A stretch of 64,000 nt of DNA, from contig CAWBKU010000003.1 of assembly GCA_963789535.1 (NCBI GenBank), positions 124,001 through 188,000 on the forward strand. The letters are read 5' to 3'. Made by a program: the position numbers and the translations under genes. Of the stretch, positions 19,845-30,023 are shown one piece after another; the stretch's first letter is position 1, and each line of letters starts with the position of its first letter. The notes under the pieces are model-generated. The model saw only the letters and a program-made list of their open reading frames with translations. It did no database searches and was not told the origin of the DNA. Origin of the DNA: CAVXHQ01 sp963789535 (GTDB lineage: Bacteria > Pseudomonadota > Alphaproteobacteria > Rhodobacterales > Rhodobacteraceae).

Positions 19845-20627
19845 ATGACCGACGATGCCCACCGCGAAGAACTGGTCCTGTCCTATTACCGCGTCCGTCA
19901 GGCGCTCGGATACCTCGGTTTCGTCCTGCCGATCGCCCTTATCCTCGGGGGGCTGATGTCGATCGGTGGCGTCGAGCCGTCGATCTCGGACTATTACCAC
20001 ACCGTCCTGCGCGACATCTTCGTCGGCACGATGTCCGCCATCGGCATCTTCCTCATCGCCTATCCGGGGCACCGCAAGTTGCCGGGAGAGCGGTTTTCCG
20101 ACGATATCGTCACCACGGTTGCGGGCATCGCCGCCTTCGGCGTGGCGTTCCTGCCCAACGAGACGCAGGCGCCGGTGAACGTCGAGCCTGTGTTCGAGGC
20201 GCTGAGCCAGATCTGGCTCGGCCACCGGATCGCAGCACTCGGCCACTACGCCAGCGCCACGGTGTTTCTCGGCTGCCTCGGCTATATCTGCCTGGTGAAG
20301 TTCGCCCGCACCGCAAAGCCCGTTCGGCGCCGCATCTACCGCGCCTGCGGCTGGACGATCCTGACGATGACCGCGGGGGTCGTCGCCGCCTCGTGGTTCA
20401 AGATCCGCGGGCCAGTTATCCCGCAGGCCATCGTGGTGCAGTGGCAACTGGTCCTGTGGTTCGAGGCGCTGGCGATCTGGGCCTTTTCCGCCGCCTGGCT
20501 GACCAAGGGCCGCGCCGACCTTGCGCTGGCGCGGATCGTCGCGCGGCGCCGTCCGAACGGGGCGGGCGATGCGTCCGACGGCGGCCGCGTCACGCCGCCC
20601 GATCAGCGTTTTTCGACGTCCACATAG
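19845..20627 (+). CDS. Hypothetical multi-pass membrane protein
   Basis: A 260-residue integral membrane protein with about six hydrophobic segments (for example LGYLGFVLPIALILGGLM at 22-39, IFVGTMSAIGIFLIAYP at 58-74, and WQLVLWFEALAIWAFSAAW near 205-223). The loop SIGGVEPSISDYYHT is striking and resembles loops in DUF998-type membrane proteins, but I cannot assign a family with confidence. Its last 25 nt overlap the gltA 3' end, tail to tail. Confidence 0.8.
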   Translation: MTDDAHREELVLSYYRVRQALGYLGFVLPIALILGGLMSIGGVEPSISDYYHTVLRDIFVGTMSAIGIFLIAYPGHRKLPGERFSDDIVTTVAGIAAFGVAFLPNETQAPVNVEPVFEALSQIWLGHRIAALGHYASATVFLGCLGYICLVKFARTAKPVRRRIYRACGWTILTMTAGVVAASWFKIRGPVIPQAIVVQWQLVLWFEALAIWAFSAAWLTKGRADLALARIVARRRPNGAGDASDGGRVTPPDQRFSTST

Positions 20628-21898
20628 TCGCGTTCCATCTCGCCGAGGTAGAGCTGTCGCGGCCGCCCGATCTTGAGCTGTGGATCGGCAAGCTGTTCCT
20701 TCCACTGGGAAATCCACCCGACGGTGCGCGCCAGCGCAAAGATCGGCGTGAACATCGACGTCGGGAACCCCATCGCCTCGAGGATGATGCCCGAGTAGAA
20801 ATCGACGTTCGGAAACAGCTTCTTCTCGGCGAAATAGGGGTCCGCGAGGGCCTGTTTCTCGAGTTCCTTGGCGACCTGCAACAGCGGGTTGTCGTGCACG
20901 CCCAAGAGGTCGAGCACCTCGTCGGCACTTTGTTTCAGGACCGTCGCGCGCGGATCGAAGTTCTTGTAGACGCGGTGCCCGAAGCCCATCAGGCGATAGC
21001 TGTCGTTCTTGTCCTTCGCCCGCGCGATGAACGCGGGAATGCGGTCGACGGTGCCGATCTCGCGCAACATCTCGAGGCAGGCCTGATTCGCGCCACCATG
21101 CGCGGGGCCCCAGAGGCAGGCGATCCCGGCGGCGATGCAGGCAAAGGGATTGGCGCCCGACGACGAGGCGAGGCGCACCGTCGAGGTCGAGGCGTTCTGC
21201 TCGTGGTCGGCATGCAGCGTGAAGATTCGGTCCATGGCGCGGGCGAGAACCGGGCTCACCTCGTATTTCTCGGCCGGGACCGAAAAGCACATGTTCAGGA
21301 AATTCGCCGCGTAATCGAGGTCGTTGCGCGGATAGATGAACGGCTGGCCGATGGAATATTTGTAGGCCATCGCCGCGATGGTCGGCATCTTGGCGATCAG
21401 GCGGATCGAGGCCACCTCGCGCTGATGCTCGTCGTTGATGTCGGTGCTGTCGTGATAGAACGCAGACATTGCGCCGACGACGCCGACCATCGTCGCCATC
21501 GGATGAGCGTCGCGCCGGAAGCCCCTGAAAAAGAAGTGCATCTGCTCGTGGATCATCGTGTGGTTGGTCACGAGTTTCTCGAATTTCTCGAGCGCGTCGC
21601 CCGACGGCAGGTCGCCGTAGAGCAGCAGGTAGCAGACTTCGAGGTAGTGTGACTTCTCGGCGAGCTGATCGATCGGATAGCCGCGGTGCAGCAAGACGCC
21701 CGCATCGCCGTCGATGAAGGTGATGGTCGAGTCGCAGGCCGCGGTAGAGGTAAAGCCGGGGTCGTAGGTGAACACGTCCGCCTGTGCATAGAGCTTGCGG
21801 ATGTCGATCACGTCGGGGCCGCCGGTGGGCGAATGGATCGGCAGGTCGTAGGTCTGCCCGTCGATGGTCAGGGTCGCCGTGCGGTTGGTGTCGGCCAT
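20603..21898 (-). CDS. gltA: Citrate synthase
   Basis: Condenses oxaloacetate and acetyl-CoA to citrate in the TCA cycle. 431 residues of the type II (hexameric, Gram-negative) class. Catalytic residues are visible: His in FTLHADHEQNAST, His in MGFGHRVYKNFDPR, and Asp in LFPNVDFYSGII. The ATG at 21898 follows an AAGGAGA ribosome binding site; the longer frame adds an unlikely leader. Same strand as gltX upstream (111-nt gap). Confidence 0.97.
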   Translation of the reverse strand: MADTNRTATLTIDGQTYDLPIHSPTGGPDVIDIRKLYAQADVFTYDPGFTSTAACDSTITFIDGDAGVLLHRGYPIDQLAEKSHYLEVCYLLLYGDLPSGDALEKFEKLVTNHTMIHEQMHFFFRGFRRDAHPMATMVGVVGAMSAFYHDSTDINDEHQREVASIRLIAKMPTIAAMAYKYSIGQPFIYPRNDLDYAANFLNMCFSVPAEKYEVSPVLARAMDRIFTLHADHEQNASTSTVRLASSSGANPFACIAAGIACLWGPAHGGANQACLEMLREIGTVDRIPAFIARAKDKNDSYRLMGFGHRVYKNFDPRATVLKQSADEVLDLLGVHDNPLLQVAKELEKQALADPYFAEKKLFPNVDFYSGIILEAMGFPTSMFTPIFALARTVGWISQWKEQLADPQLKIGRPRQLYLGEMERDYVDVEKR

Positions 21899-22009
21899 GC
21901 AAGTCTCCTTCTGGATCGCGCCGGACGATGCAGGCACCGGCGCCAAAACGTCACCCGCATCCTTGCTAGAGGCGAGAGATAACCAATTCATTACACGCCC
22001 TGGCGCGCC

Positions 22010-23413
22010 TCATGCGGCCTGATCGGCGATCCGGGCCACCGTCTCGTCGCGGCCCAGGACCAGCATCATGTCGAACATGCTCGGACTTATGCTGCGCCCG
22101 GCGAGGGCGGCCCGCAAGGGGCCCGCGATCTTGCCCAGTCCCAACCCTCTTGCTTCGGCCATCCGCGTCACTATGGCCTCGAGCGTTTCCCGGTTCCAGC
22201 TAGCAGTTTGCAGGTGCGGCGTCAATTCGGCGAGCAGCGCGCGCCCGTCCGGGTCCAGGGCCGAGGCGGCCCTCTCGTCGGGCACGACGGGCCGGTCCGT
22301 CAAAATGAATCGTGCCTTTTCAATAAGTTCAGGGAACATCTTCGCGCGATCCTTGACGCAGTACATCGCCGCCAGCAGCCCCTCCGATTGTGCCCTCGTG
22401 AAGGCAGGCGCACCGATGGCGGCGCGGTAGGCGGTAATTTCATGCAGCAGTGCGGCATCCTCCATCGCGGCGATATGCTGGCCCGACAGGTTCTCGAGCT
22501 TCTTGGTGTCGAACCGCGCCGGCGACTTGCCGATCCCGTCCAGATCGAACCAGGCCCGCGCCTCGGCATCGGTAAAGAACTCGGCGTCCCCGTGACTCCA
22601 CCCCAGCCGCGCGAGGTAGTTGCGCATGCCTGCGGCCGGATAGCCCATCGCCTGATACTCAGCCGCCCCCGTGGCGCCGTGCCGCTTTGACAGTTTCTTG
22701 CCGTCGGGCCCGAAGATCAGCGGGATATGCGCCATCACCGGCACCTGCCAGCCCATCGCCGCATAGATCAGGCCCTGCCGGAAGGCATTGGTCAGATGGT
22801 CGTCGCCGCGGATCACATGGGTCACGCCCATGTCGTGATCGTCGACCACCACGGCGAGCATGTAGACGGGCGTGCCGTCCGACCGCAGCAGGACCATGTC
22901 GTCGAGCTGTTCGTTCTGGAGCGTGACGGTGCCCTGAACCGCATCCTCGATCGTCGTCGACCCCTCGCGCGGGGCGCGCAGGCGGATGACGAAGGGCGCG
23001 TCGGGATGCGCACTTTCGGGGGCGTCGCGCCAGGGCGACCGAAACAGGGTCGAGCCGCCTCGTGCCCGTGCCGCCTCGCGGAACGCCTCGATTTCTTCCT
23101 GCGTCGAGAAGCACTTGTAGGCCGAACCTGAGGCAAGCATCCGGTGCGCGACCTCGGCATGACGGTCGGCGCGCGCGAACTGGCGCAGCGGTTCGCCGTC
23201 CCAGTCGAGACCGAGCCAACTCAGTCCGTCGAGGATCGCCCGTTCGTTCTCGGGCGTCGAGCGGGCGCGGTCCGTATCCTCGATCCGCAACAGGAACGTG
23301 CCGCCGTTCGCCCGCGCGAAGAGCCAGTTGAAAAGCGCGGTCCGGGCGCCGCCGATGTGCAACTGGCCCGTGGGCGACGGTGCGAAACGGGTGACGACGG
23401 GGCGGGCGGTCAT
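22010..23413 (-). CDS. gltX: Glutamate--tRNA ligase
   Basis: Class I aminoacyl-tRNA synthetase charging tRNA-Glu. 467 residues. The HIGH motif appears as FAPSPTGQLHIGGART and the KMSKS loop as KKLSKRHGA near residue 240. RIEDTDRARS is also diagnostic. The C-terminal anticodon-binding region is complete. Alphaproteobacteria often have two GltX paralogues; which of the two this is cannot be decided here. Start at ATG 23413 matches the family; 123 nt of divergent spacer separates it from comEC. Confidence 0.96.
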   Translation of the reverse strand: MTARPVVTRFAPSPTGQLHIGGARTALFNWLFARANGGTFLLRIEDTDRARSTPENERAILDGLSWLGLDWDGEPLRQFARADRHAEVAHRMLASGSAYKCFSTQEEIEAFREAARARGGSTLFRSPWRDAPESAHPDAPFVIRLRAPREGSTTIEDAVQGTVTLQNEQLDDMVLLRSDGTPVYMLAVVVDDHDMGVTHVIRGDDHLTNAFRQGLIYAAMGWQVPVMAHIPLIFGPDGKKLSKRHGATGAAEYQAMGYPAAGMRNYLARLGWSHGDAEFFTDAEARAWFDLDGIGKSPARFDTKKLENLSGQHIAAMEDAALLHEITAYRAAIGAPAFTRAQSEGLLAAMYCVKDRAKMFPELIEKARFILTDRPVVPDERAASALDPDGRALLAELTPHLQTASWNRETLEAIVTRMAEARGLGLGKIAGPLRAALAGRSISPSMFDMMLVLGRDETVARIADQAA

Positions 23414-23536
23414 GTCGGGCCTCTTGGATCGGGGCGGCCGCATCGGTCGCGTTAACCGGATACTAACCATTCCACCGCAAGGCTGCGCGGAGGTCGGGTT
23501 CATTCCGGCGATACTTGCTGGGGGGCATGAGGACAA

Positions 23537-25678
23537 GTGCGTGGCCTTGCCATGATGCGCGCCGACCCCGGCACGCGCCCGGTGCGGGGGGCGACGGTGT
23601 TGGTTGCGTTGTCACGCGGCCTCTGGCATCCGGTCGCGGAGGTCATGCTGGCGCAGCGCGGAACGCTGCTGTTGTGGTCGCCCGTCCTGCTCGGCCTCGG
23701 CATCGGCCTCTATTTCGCAGCCCAGTCAGAGCCGTCGCAGGCGACGTTGTTCTGGGTCGGTGCAGGCGGCATCGGCGCGGCCCTGATCGCGCGGCCTTTC
23801 GGCCCGGTCCTCGGCCCGTTTGCGCTTGCGGTGGCCCTCGTTGCGGCGGGCTTCGTGCTTGCCGCCGCGCGCGCCCAGAACGTCGCGGCCCCCGTCCTCG
23901 GGTTCCGCTACTATGGCCCCGTCGAGGGCCGTATCGTCGAGGTCGACCGCTCGTCGCGCGACGCGGTACGCCTGACGCTGGACAGCGTGCGCCTGTCGCG
24001 CATGGCGCCGCAGCGGACGCCCGCGCGGGTGCGCATCTCGCTCTATGGGGACCAGGACAACCTGACGGCCGAAATCGGCACGCAGGTCATGCTGACAGGC
24101 CACCTCTCGCCGCCCGCCGGACCGGCAGAGCCCGGTGCCTTCGACTTTCGCCGCATGGCGTGGTTCGAACGGCTGGGGGCGGTCGGCTATACCAGAACGC
24201 CCGTGCTCGTCGCGGCAGGCGCCGAGCCGACGCGCGATCTGGCGGTCGGGCGGCTGCGCGCGACCCTCGGGGCGGGCCTGCGGGCGCGGATCGGCGGCGA
24301 CGCGGGCGGACTGGCGGCAGCGGTCACGACCGGCGACCGCTCGGGCCTCAGTCTCGCGGCGAACGACGCGATGCGGGCGGCGAACCTCTACCACATCGTC
24401 TCGATCTCGGGGATGCACATGGGCATGCTCGCGGCCTTCGTCTTCGGGATGATCCGCTACGGTGTGGCCCTGGTGCCGCCGCTCGCCCTGCGGGTTTCGG
24501 CCAAGAAGATCGCGGCGCTCGTGGCCCTTCCGGCAGCGGCGTTCTATCTGGCGCTCGCGGGGCGCGAGATCCCGACCGAGCGGGCCTTCATCATGATCGC
24601 GGTCATGCTGATGGCGATCCTTCTTGGGCGGCGCGCCCTTACCCTGCGGTCGGTTGCGGTGGCGGCGCTGATCGTGCTGGTCCTGCGCCCCGAAAGTCTG
24701 GTGAACGCAGGCTTTCACATGTCGTTCGCCGCCGTCGTGGCGCTGACCTGGGCCTTTCGCGGCCTGCCGCTGGGGCGCGCCGGGCGAAGCCGTGCGTGGC
24801 GACTGGCCCTGCCGGTTGTGTCGCTCCTGTTCTCTTCGCTGGTGGCGGGCACGGCGACGGCGCCGTTTGCGGCGGCGCATTTCAACCGCGTGGCGCATTA
24901 TGGACTGCTCGCGAACCTGCTCGCGGTGCCCGCCATGGGGATGCTGCTGATGCCCGGCGCAGTGATCCTGGCGCTGCTCGGGCCGCTCGGCATCGAATGG
25001 CCGGGCCTCCTGCTCATCGAGACCGGAGCGCGCTGGATCCTCTGGGTCTCGGCCTGGGTCGCGGCGATGCCCGGATCGATGTCGGCGGTTGTGCGACCGC
25101 CGGATGCGGTCCTGCCGATGATGACGCTGGGGATGCTGTTCGTCGTGCTGTGGCGGGGACGGTTGCGACTGGCGGGCCTGATGCCGGTGGCGCTGGCGCT
25201 GTGGCTCTGGCTCGGGGCCACGCGCCCGGCGCTCCTCGTGGCGGACAGTGGCGCGCTCATCGGGGTGATGACGGACGCGGGACGGGCGCTGAGCAAGCCC
25301 ACGGGCGACGGGTTCGCCGCCGAAATGTGGCTCGAGAACGACGGCGACATGCGCACGCAGGAGGCGGCAGCTGCCCTCGGCGCCGGCGTCATGACATCGG
25401 GGCCGGAACGGGTGCTGAGGTTCAAGCTCGGCGGTCTGGAGGTCTTGCAGGTTTCGGGCACGATGGCGCTGGCCGCCCTCGACGGTTGCGACGGGGCCGA
25501 CGTCCTGATCCTGAATACCGCGCTCGAGGGGACGCGGCCCTGTGACGTCTACGACGTCCTGCGGATGCGCGATACCGGGGCGGTCGCGGGCTGGCTCGAG
25601 GGTGACAGGCTGGTCCTGCGCACCGCCGCCGAGTTCAGCGGCAGCCGTCTGTGGACGGACGCCCCCTATCCCTGGTGA
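23537..25678 (+). CDS. comEC: ComEC/Rec2-type DNA uptake channel protein
   Basis: Inner-membrane protein for passage of single-stranded DNA during natural transformation or, in Rhodobacter, uptake of gene-transfer-agent DNA. 713 residues. Order: N-terminal membrane segments, an OB-like soluble domain (~100-200, with RARVRISLYG-like text reading TPARVRISLYG), then the Competence domain from ~250 with the hallmark LYHIVSISGMHMGM and GREIPTERAFIM. The C-terminal soluble portion lacks a clear metallo-beta-lactamase HxHxDH motif. Start is uncertain: GTG 23537 or ATG 23552/23555. Convergent with lexA, 3 nt apart. Confidence 0.92.
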   Translation: MRGLAMMRADPGTRPVRGATVLVALSRGLWHPVAEVMLAQRGTLLLWSPVLLGLGIGLYFAAQSEPSQATLFWVGAGGIGAALIARPFGPVLGPFALAVALVAAGFVLAAARAQNVAAPVLGFRYYGPVEGRIVEVDRSSRDAVRLTLDSVRLSRMAPQRTPARVRISLYGDQDNLTAEIGTQVMLTGHLSPPAGPAEPGAFDFRRMAWFERLGAVGYTRTPVLVAAGAEPTRDLAVGRLRATLGAGLRARIGGDAGGLAAAVTTGDRSGLSLAANDAMRAANLYHIVSISGMHMGMLAAFVFGMIRYGVALVPPLALRVSAKKIAALVALPAAAFYLALAGREIPTERAFIMIAVMLMAILLGRRALTLRSVAVAALIVLVLRPESLVNAGFHMSFAAVVALTWAFRGLPLGRAGRSRAWRLALPVVSLLFSSLVAGTATAPFAAAHFNRVAHYGLLANLLAVPAMGMLLMPGAVILALLGPLGIEWPGLLLIETGARWILWVSAWVAAMPGSMSAVVRPPDAVLPMMTLGMLFVVLWRGRLRLAGLMPVALALWLWLGATRPALLVADSGALIGVMTDAGRALSKPTGDGFAAEMWLENDGDMRTQEAAAALGAGVMTSGPERVLRFKLGGLEVLQVSGTMALAALDGCDGADVLILNTALEGTRPCDVYDVLRMRDTGAVAGWLEGDRLVLRTAAEFSGSRLWTDAPYPW

Positions 25679-25681
25679 GGA

Positions 25682-26380
25682 TCAATAGGTGCGGATCAGA
25701 CCGACGAGCCGACCCTGCACCTTCACCTGATCGTCCCGGAACACCCGCGTCTCATAGGCCGGGTTCGCCGCCTCGAGGGCAATCATGCCGTTCTGCCGGC
25801 GAAACCGCTTCAGCGTCGCCTCCTGATCCTCGACGAGCGCCACGACGATGTCGCCGGTCTCGGCGGTCGTCGTCTCGCGGATGATCACCATGTCGCCGTC
25901 GTTGATGCCCGCGTCGATCATCGAATCGCCCCGCACCTCGAGGGCATAATGCGCGCCGCGACCCAGCATCGATTGCGGAACCGACACATGGTGCGACACC
26001 TCGGAGATCGCCGCGATCGGCACACCGGCCGCGATGCGGCCCATCACGGCCAACTCGACCGCGCCGGAACTCTCGACCGGCAGCGCCCGGGCGGGCGGCG
26101 CCTCCTTCGGCCTGTCGCCCGCGATCACCCGGGGCTGAAATCCCGAACCCGCACGATTCGTCATCGCATCGGGCAGTTTCACGATCTCGAGCGCGCGGGC
26201 GCGATGCGCCAGACGCCGGATGAACCCACGCTCCTCGAGCGCCGTAATCAGGCGGTGGATGCCCGATTTCGACCGCAGGTCGAGGGCGTCCTTCATCTCG
26301 TCGAACGAGGGCGGCACGCCATCGCGCTGCACGCGGGCATGGATGAATTCCAACAGGTCGAGCTGTTTCTTGGTCAGCAT
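25682..26380 (-). CDS. lexA: SOS-response repressor LexA
   Basis: Transcriptional repressor and self-cleaving protease of the SOS regulon. 232 residues: winged HTH at 1-65 (MLTKKQLDLLEFIHARVQ, PSFDEMKDALDLRSKSGIHR), a linker of ~45 residues longer than in E. coli, cleavage site A118-G119 in GRIAAGVPI, catalytic Ser153 in VRGDSMID and Lys191 in EATLKRF. ATG 26380 has GGAG 6 nt upstream; a TTG two codons earlier is less likely. A GTTC-N7-GTTC operator lies 35 nt upstream, so autoregulation is expected. Confidence 0.97.
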   Translation of the reverse strand: MLTKKQLDLLEFIHARVQRDGVPPSFDEMKDALDLRSKSGIHRLITALEERGFIRRLAHRARALEIVKLPDAMTNRAGSGFQPRVIAGDRPKEAPPARALPVESSGAVELAVMGRIAAGVPIAAISEVSHHVSVPQSMLGRGAHYALEVRGDSMIDAGINDGDMVIIRETTTAETGDIVVALVEDQEATLKRFRRQNGMIALEAANPAYETRVFRDDQVKVQGRLVGLIRTY

Positions 26381-26414
26381 TGACAACTCCTCGGGCGACA
26401 GCGGGTTTTGCTAT

Positions 26415-26429
26415 GTTCTATGCCTGTTC
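26415..26429 (-). promoter_or_regulatory. LexA operator (SOS box), GTTC-N7-GTTC
   Basis: Direct repeat GTTC (26415-26418), seven-base spacer, GTTC (26426-26429), which matches the LexA site established for Rhodobacter sphaeroides and other alphaproteobacteria. It lies between the lexA start (26380) and the moeA stop (26467), so it should control lexA itself. Confidence 0.85.
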
Positions 26430-26466
26430 CTGTTTTGTGTCAATCCACGCTGACGATCCGCCGCCA

Positions 26467-27653
26467 TCAGATCGGCAGGATACCGACCCGTTCGCCCGGC
26501 GTGCGCGGCCCGTCGCCGGGGGGGCGGACCAGCAGGCAGTTGGCCTCGGCCAGCACGGTCAGGAGCGAACTGTCCTGACGGTCGCAGGGCATCACCTCGC
26601 GCCTGTCGGTCCCCTCGCTGAACCGGGCGCGCATGTAGTGGGCGCGCGGGCCGTTCAGGCCCAGAGGTTGCGTCAGCGTCGCGGTGAGGGGGCGCGGCAG
26701 GACATCGGCGAGGCCGAGCATCCGGCGCACCATCGGCAGCACGAAGAGATGCCCGCAAACGATTGCGGATACAGGGTTTCCCGGCAATCCGACAAAAGGT
26801 TCACCCGACGCATAATGCCCCGCGATGAGCGGTTTGCCGGGCCGCATCGCGATCTTGTGGAAGGCGCGGTGCAGGCCCATCGCCTGCGATACGCGGCCGA
26901 TCAGGTCGTGGTCGCCGACCGAGGCGCCGCCGATGGTGATCTGCAAATCGGCATCGCCCATGCCGGCGATCGCGCGTGACAGCGCCGCTTCGGTATCGGC
27001 GGCGATCGGCAGGATCCGCGCGTCGCCGCCCGCCGCGTCGATCATCGCCTTCAGGGCAAAGACGTTCGACGCGATGATCTGATCCGGGCGGGGCCGCGCG
27101 CCGGGCATCACCAGTTCGTCGCCGGTCGCGAGCAGCGCAACGATGGGCCGCGCGGCGACGCGGACCGTGGCGACATTCATCGCCGCCAGAAGTGCGAGGT
27201 CTGCGGCACTCAGGATCCGGGGTGGCAGAAGTTTGAAATCCCGTTCGAAATCAGCCCCCTGCGGGCGGATGTTCGGGCCGCGCCCGAGGCTCGGCAAGAG
27301 CGTGATGCGGTCGCCATCGCGCGCCACGTCCTCCTGGATGACGACGTGGCTGGCGCCCTCCGGCACCGGCGCGCCGGTAAAGATGCGCACCGCCTGACCG
27401 GCCCCGACGCGCCCCTCCCGGAAATGGCCCGCCGCCGCCTCGCCGATGACCTCGAACGTCGCGCCGGGCCGCACCGCATCGTCCTGCACGACATAGCCGT
27501 CCATGGCGGCGGCGGCAAAGGGCGGCTGGGCCCGGTCGGCATGGGCGGGGGCGCACAGGATGCGGCCGATGGCAAGGGTCAGGGGCACGTCCTCGGCGCG
27601 ACCCTGCGGCCGGGCGAGGCCGAGGCAGAGGGCCTGCGCCTCGGCGACGGAGA

Positions 27654-27657
<4 letters not shown>
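26467..27657 (-). CDS. moeA: Molybdopterin molybdenumtransferase MoeA
   Basis: Inserts molybdate into adenylated molybdopterin in molybdenum cofactor synthesis. 396 residues. Domains I-II contain PPFAAAAMDGYVVQ; domain III has LLATGDELVMPG, TIGGASVGDHD and MRPGKPLIAG, plus GLPGNPVSAIVC; domain IV is C-terminal. The start is TTG at 27657, which overlaps the moaC stop as TTGA, a translationally coupled start. No in-frame ATG lies nearer the conserved N-terminus. Confidence 0.95.
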
Positions 27658-28130
<473 letters not shown>

Positions 28131-28132
28131 TG

Positions 28133-28170
28133 CCCCGCCCTCACTGGCTGCCCTCCCCGCCCTCACTGGC
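28133..28170. repeat. 16-bp direct repeat at trpC-moaC junction
   Basis: CCCCGCCCTCACTGGC occurs twice, at 28133-28148 and 28155-28170, with a 6-bp spacer; the unit period is 22 bp. One copy spans the trpC stop codon and the other lies just before the moaC ATG, so it looks like a small tandem duplication that duplicates the end of trpC and supplies a G-rich stretch upstream of moaC. Confidence 0.75.
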
Positions 28171-28969
28171 CCGCCGCCATCAGCGGATTGGCCAGAAGGG
28201 TCCGCGTCGCCAGCGCCACGTCGTCCTGCCGCATCAGGCTCTCGCCGATGAGGAACGCGCGGGCGCCGTAGCGGGCGAGGTCTGCGAGGTCGGCGGGCGC
28301 GGCAAGCCCGCTCTCGGCGACGATGAGGCGGTCCTCGGGCACCCGCCGCGCCAGATGGCGTGTGGTCTCGAGCGTTACCTCGAAAGTCCGAAGGTTTCGG
28401 TTGTTGATCCCGATGAGGGGCGATTTCAAAAGCGTCGCGCGTTCGAGTTCGGCGGCGTCGTGGACCTCGATCAGGACGTCCATGCCCCAGTGCAGCGCCG
28501 CGTCCTCGAGGTCGGCGGCCTGCGCGTCGCTGACGCTGGCCATGATGACGAGGATGCAGTCGGCGTGCAGCGCCCGCGCCTCGGCGACCTGCCAGGTGTC
28601 ATAGAGGAAATCCTTGCGCAGGCAGGGCGACGAGACCTCGGCGCGCGCCGCCGTCAGATAGGTGTCGTCGCCCTGGAACGAGGGGCCGTCGGTCAGCACC
28701 GACAGGCAGGTGGCACCGCCGTCGGCATAGGCGCGCGCGAGGGCGGGGGGATCGAAATCGGCGCGGATCAGGCCGCGCGAGGGGCTTGCCTTCTTGATTT
28801 CGGCGATCAGGCCATAGCCGCGCTTCGTGGCCTCGGTCAGGGCGCGGGCAAAGCCGCGCGGTGCCGGGGCGGCGGCGGCGCGCGCCTCGATCTCGGCCAG
28901 CGGCAGCGCGGCCTTGCGGGCCGCGATCTCGTCGAGTTTGTAGGCCTTGATCTTGTCGAGGATATCCAT
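28163..28969 (-). CDS. trpC: Indole-3-glycerol phosphate synthase
   Basis: Fourth step of tryptophan synthesis, closing the indole ring. 268-residue TIM barrel with catalytic Lys in LIAEIKKASPSRG, Lys in LRKDFLYD, Glu and Asn in GINNRNLRTFEV, and VAESGL. The start MDILDKIKAYKLDEIAARKA is typical. Preceded by trpD (38-nt gap) in trpG-trpD-trpC order. Confidence 0.97.
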   Translation of the reverse strand: MDILDKIKAYKLDEIAARKAALPLAEIEARAAAAPAPRGFARALTEATKRGYGLIAEIKKASPSRGLIRADFDPPALARAYADGGATCLSVLTDGPSFQGDDTYLTAARAEVSSPCLRKDFLYDTWQVAEARALHADCILVIMASVSDAQAADLEDAALHWGMDVLIEVHDAAELERATLLKSPLIGINNRNLRTFEVTLETTRHLARRVPEDRLIVAESGLAAPADLADLARYGARAFLIGESLMRQDDVALATRTLLANPLMAAGQ

Positions 28970-29007
28970 GGACGCGGTGATAGACCCTGCGGCCTGCCTT
29001 GAAAAGG

Positions 29008-30023
29008 TCAGGCGCCGCGGGTGATCCGCGCCAGCGTCTCGATCGCCCGTTTTGCGGCGCCGCCGTCGATGCTCTCGCGCCCCATGGCCACGCCCTCGCG
29101 CAGACTTTCGACCTTGCCCGCGACGATCAGGGCGGCGGCGGCGTTCAGCAGGACCGCGTCGCGGTAGGCGCCGGGCGCCCCGTCGAGCAGCGCGCGAAAG
29201 GCGCGGCCATTGTCCTCAGGCGTGCCGCCGAGGATGTCGGCGAAGGGATGCACCGGCAGCCCCGCCTGTTCGGGGTGAACCTCGCGCAGGGTCAGCATGT
29301 CGCCGGAGAGCGCCACCACCTGACGGTGCCGGTGATCGTCAGTTCGTCGGTGCCGTCCGAACCGTGGACGAGCCACGCCGCCTCGGACCCCAGCGCCTGC
29401 AAGACCTGCGCCATCGGGCGCAAGAGATCGGCAGAGAAGGCGCCGGTAAGCTGGCGTTTCACGCCGGCCGGATTGGTCAGCGGCCCGAGGATGTTGAAGA
29501 TCGTGCGGGTGCCGAGTTCGGCGCGCGCGCCCATCACGTGCTTGGTCGCCGGATGGTGCATCGGTGCCATCATGAATCCGATGCCCGCCTCGGCTATGGC
29601 GCGTTCGACGACTTCGGCGCCAACCATCACGTCGACGCCCATCTGACCCAGCGCATCGGCGGCGCCGGACTTGGAGGAGAGGTTGCGGTTGCCGTGTTTC
29701 GCGACCGGCACGCCCGCGCCCGCGACGACGAAGGCGGCGGCGGTCGAGATGTTCAGCGTGCCCTTGCCGTCGCCGCCCGTGCCGACGATGTCGATGGCCC
29801 CTTCGGGCGCGCGCACCTTGACGCATCTGGCGCGCATGACGCTTGCGGCGGCAGCGTATTCGTCGACCGTTTCGCCGCGCGTGCGCAACGCCATCAGGAA
29901 CCCGCCGATCTGGCTCGGCGTGGCATCGCCCGCAAAGAGGATGCCGAACGCCGCCTCTGCCTCGGCGCGGGTCAGCGGCCCCTCGGCGGCGGCGTGGATC
30001 AGGGCCTTGAGCGCGTCGCTCAT
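29008..30023 (-). pseudogene. trpD: Anthranilate phosphoribosyltransferase, frameshifted as given
   Basis: Transfers the phosphoribosyl group of PRPP to anthranilate. The N-terminal part starts MSDALKALIHAAAEGPLTRA and includes GTGGDGKGTLNISTAAAF, KHGNRNLSSKSGAADALGQ and GPLTNPA. At about 29321-29325 the frame breaks after DELTITGT; the rest (VVALSGDMLTLREVHPEQAG to GRESIDGGAAKRAIETL) continues in another frame to the stop at 29008. The span is 1016 nt, one base short of 339 codons, so one base is missing near residue 233. Restoring it gives a 338-residue protein of normal size. Consensus error is the simplest explanation. Overlaps trpG by ATGA. Confidence 0.9.
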
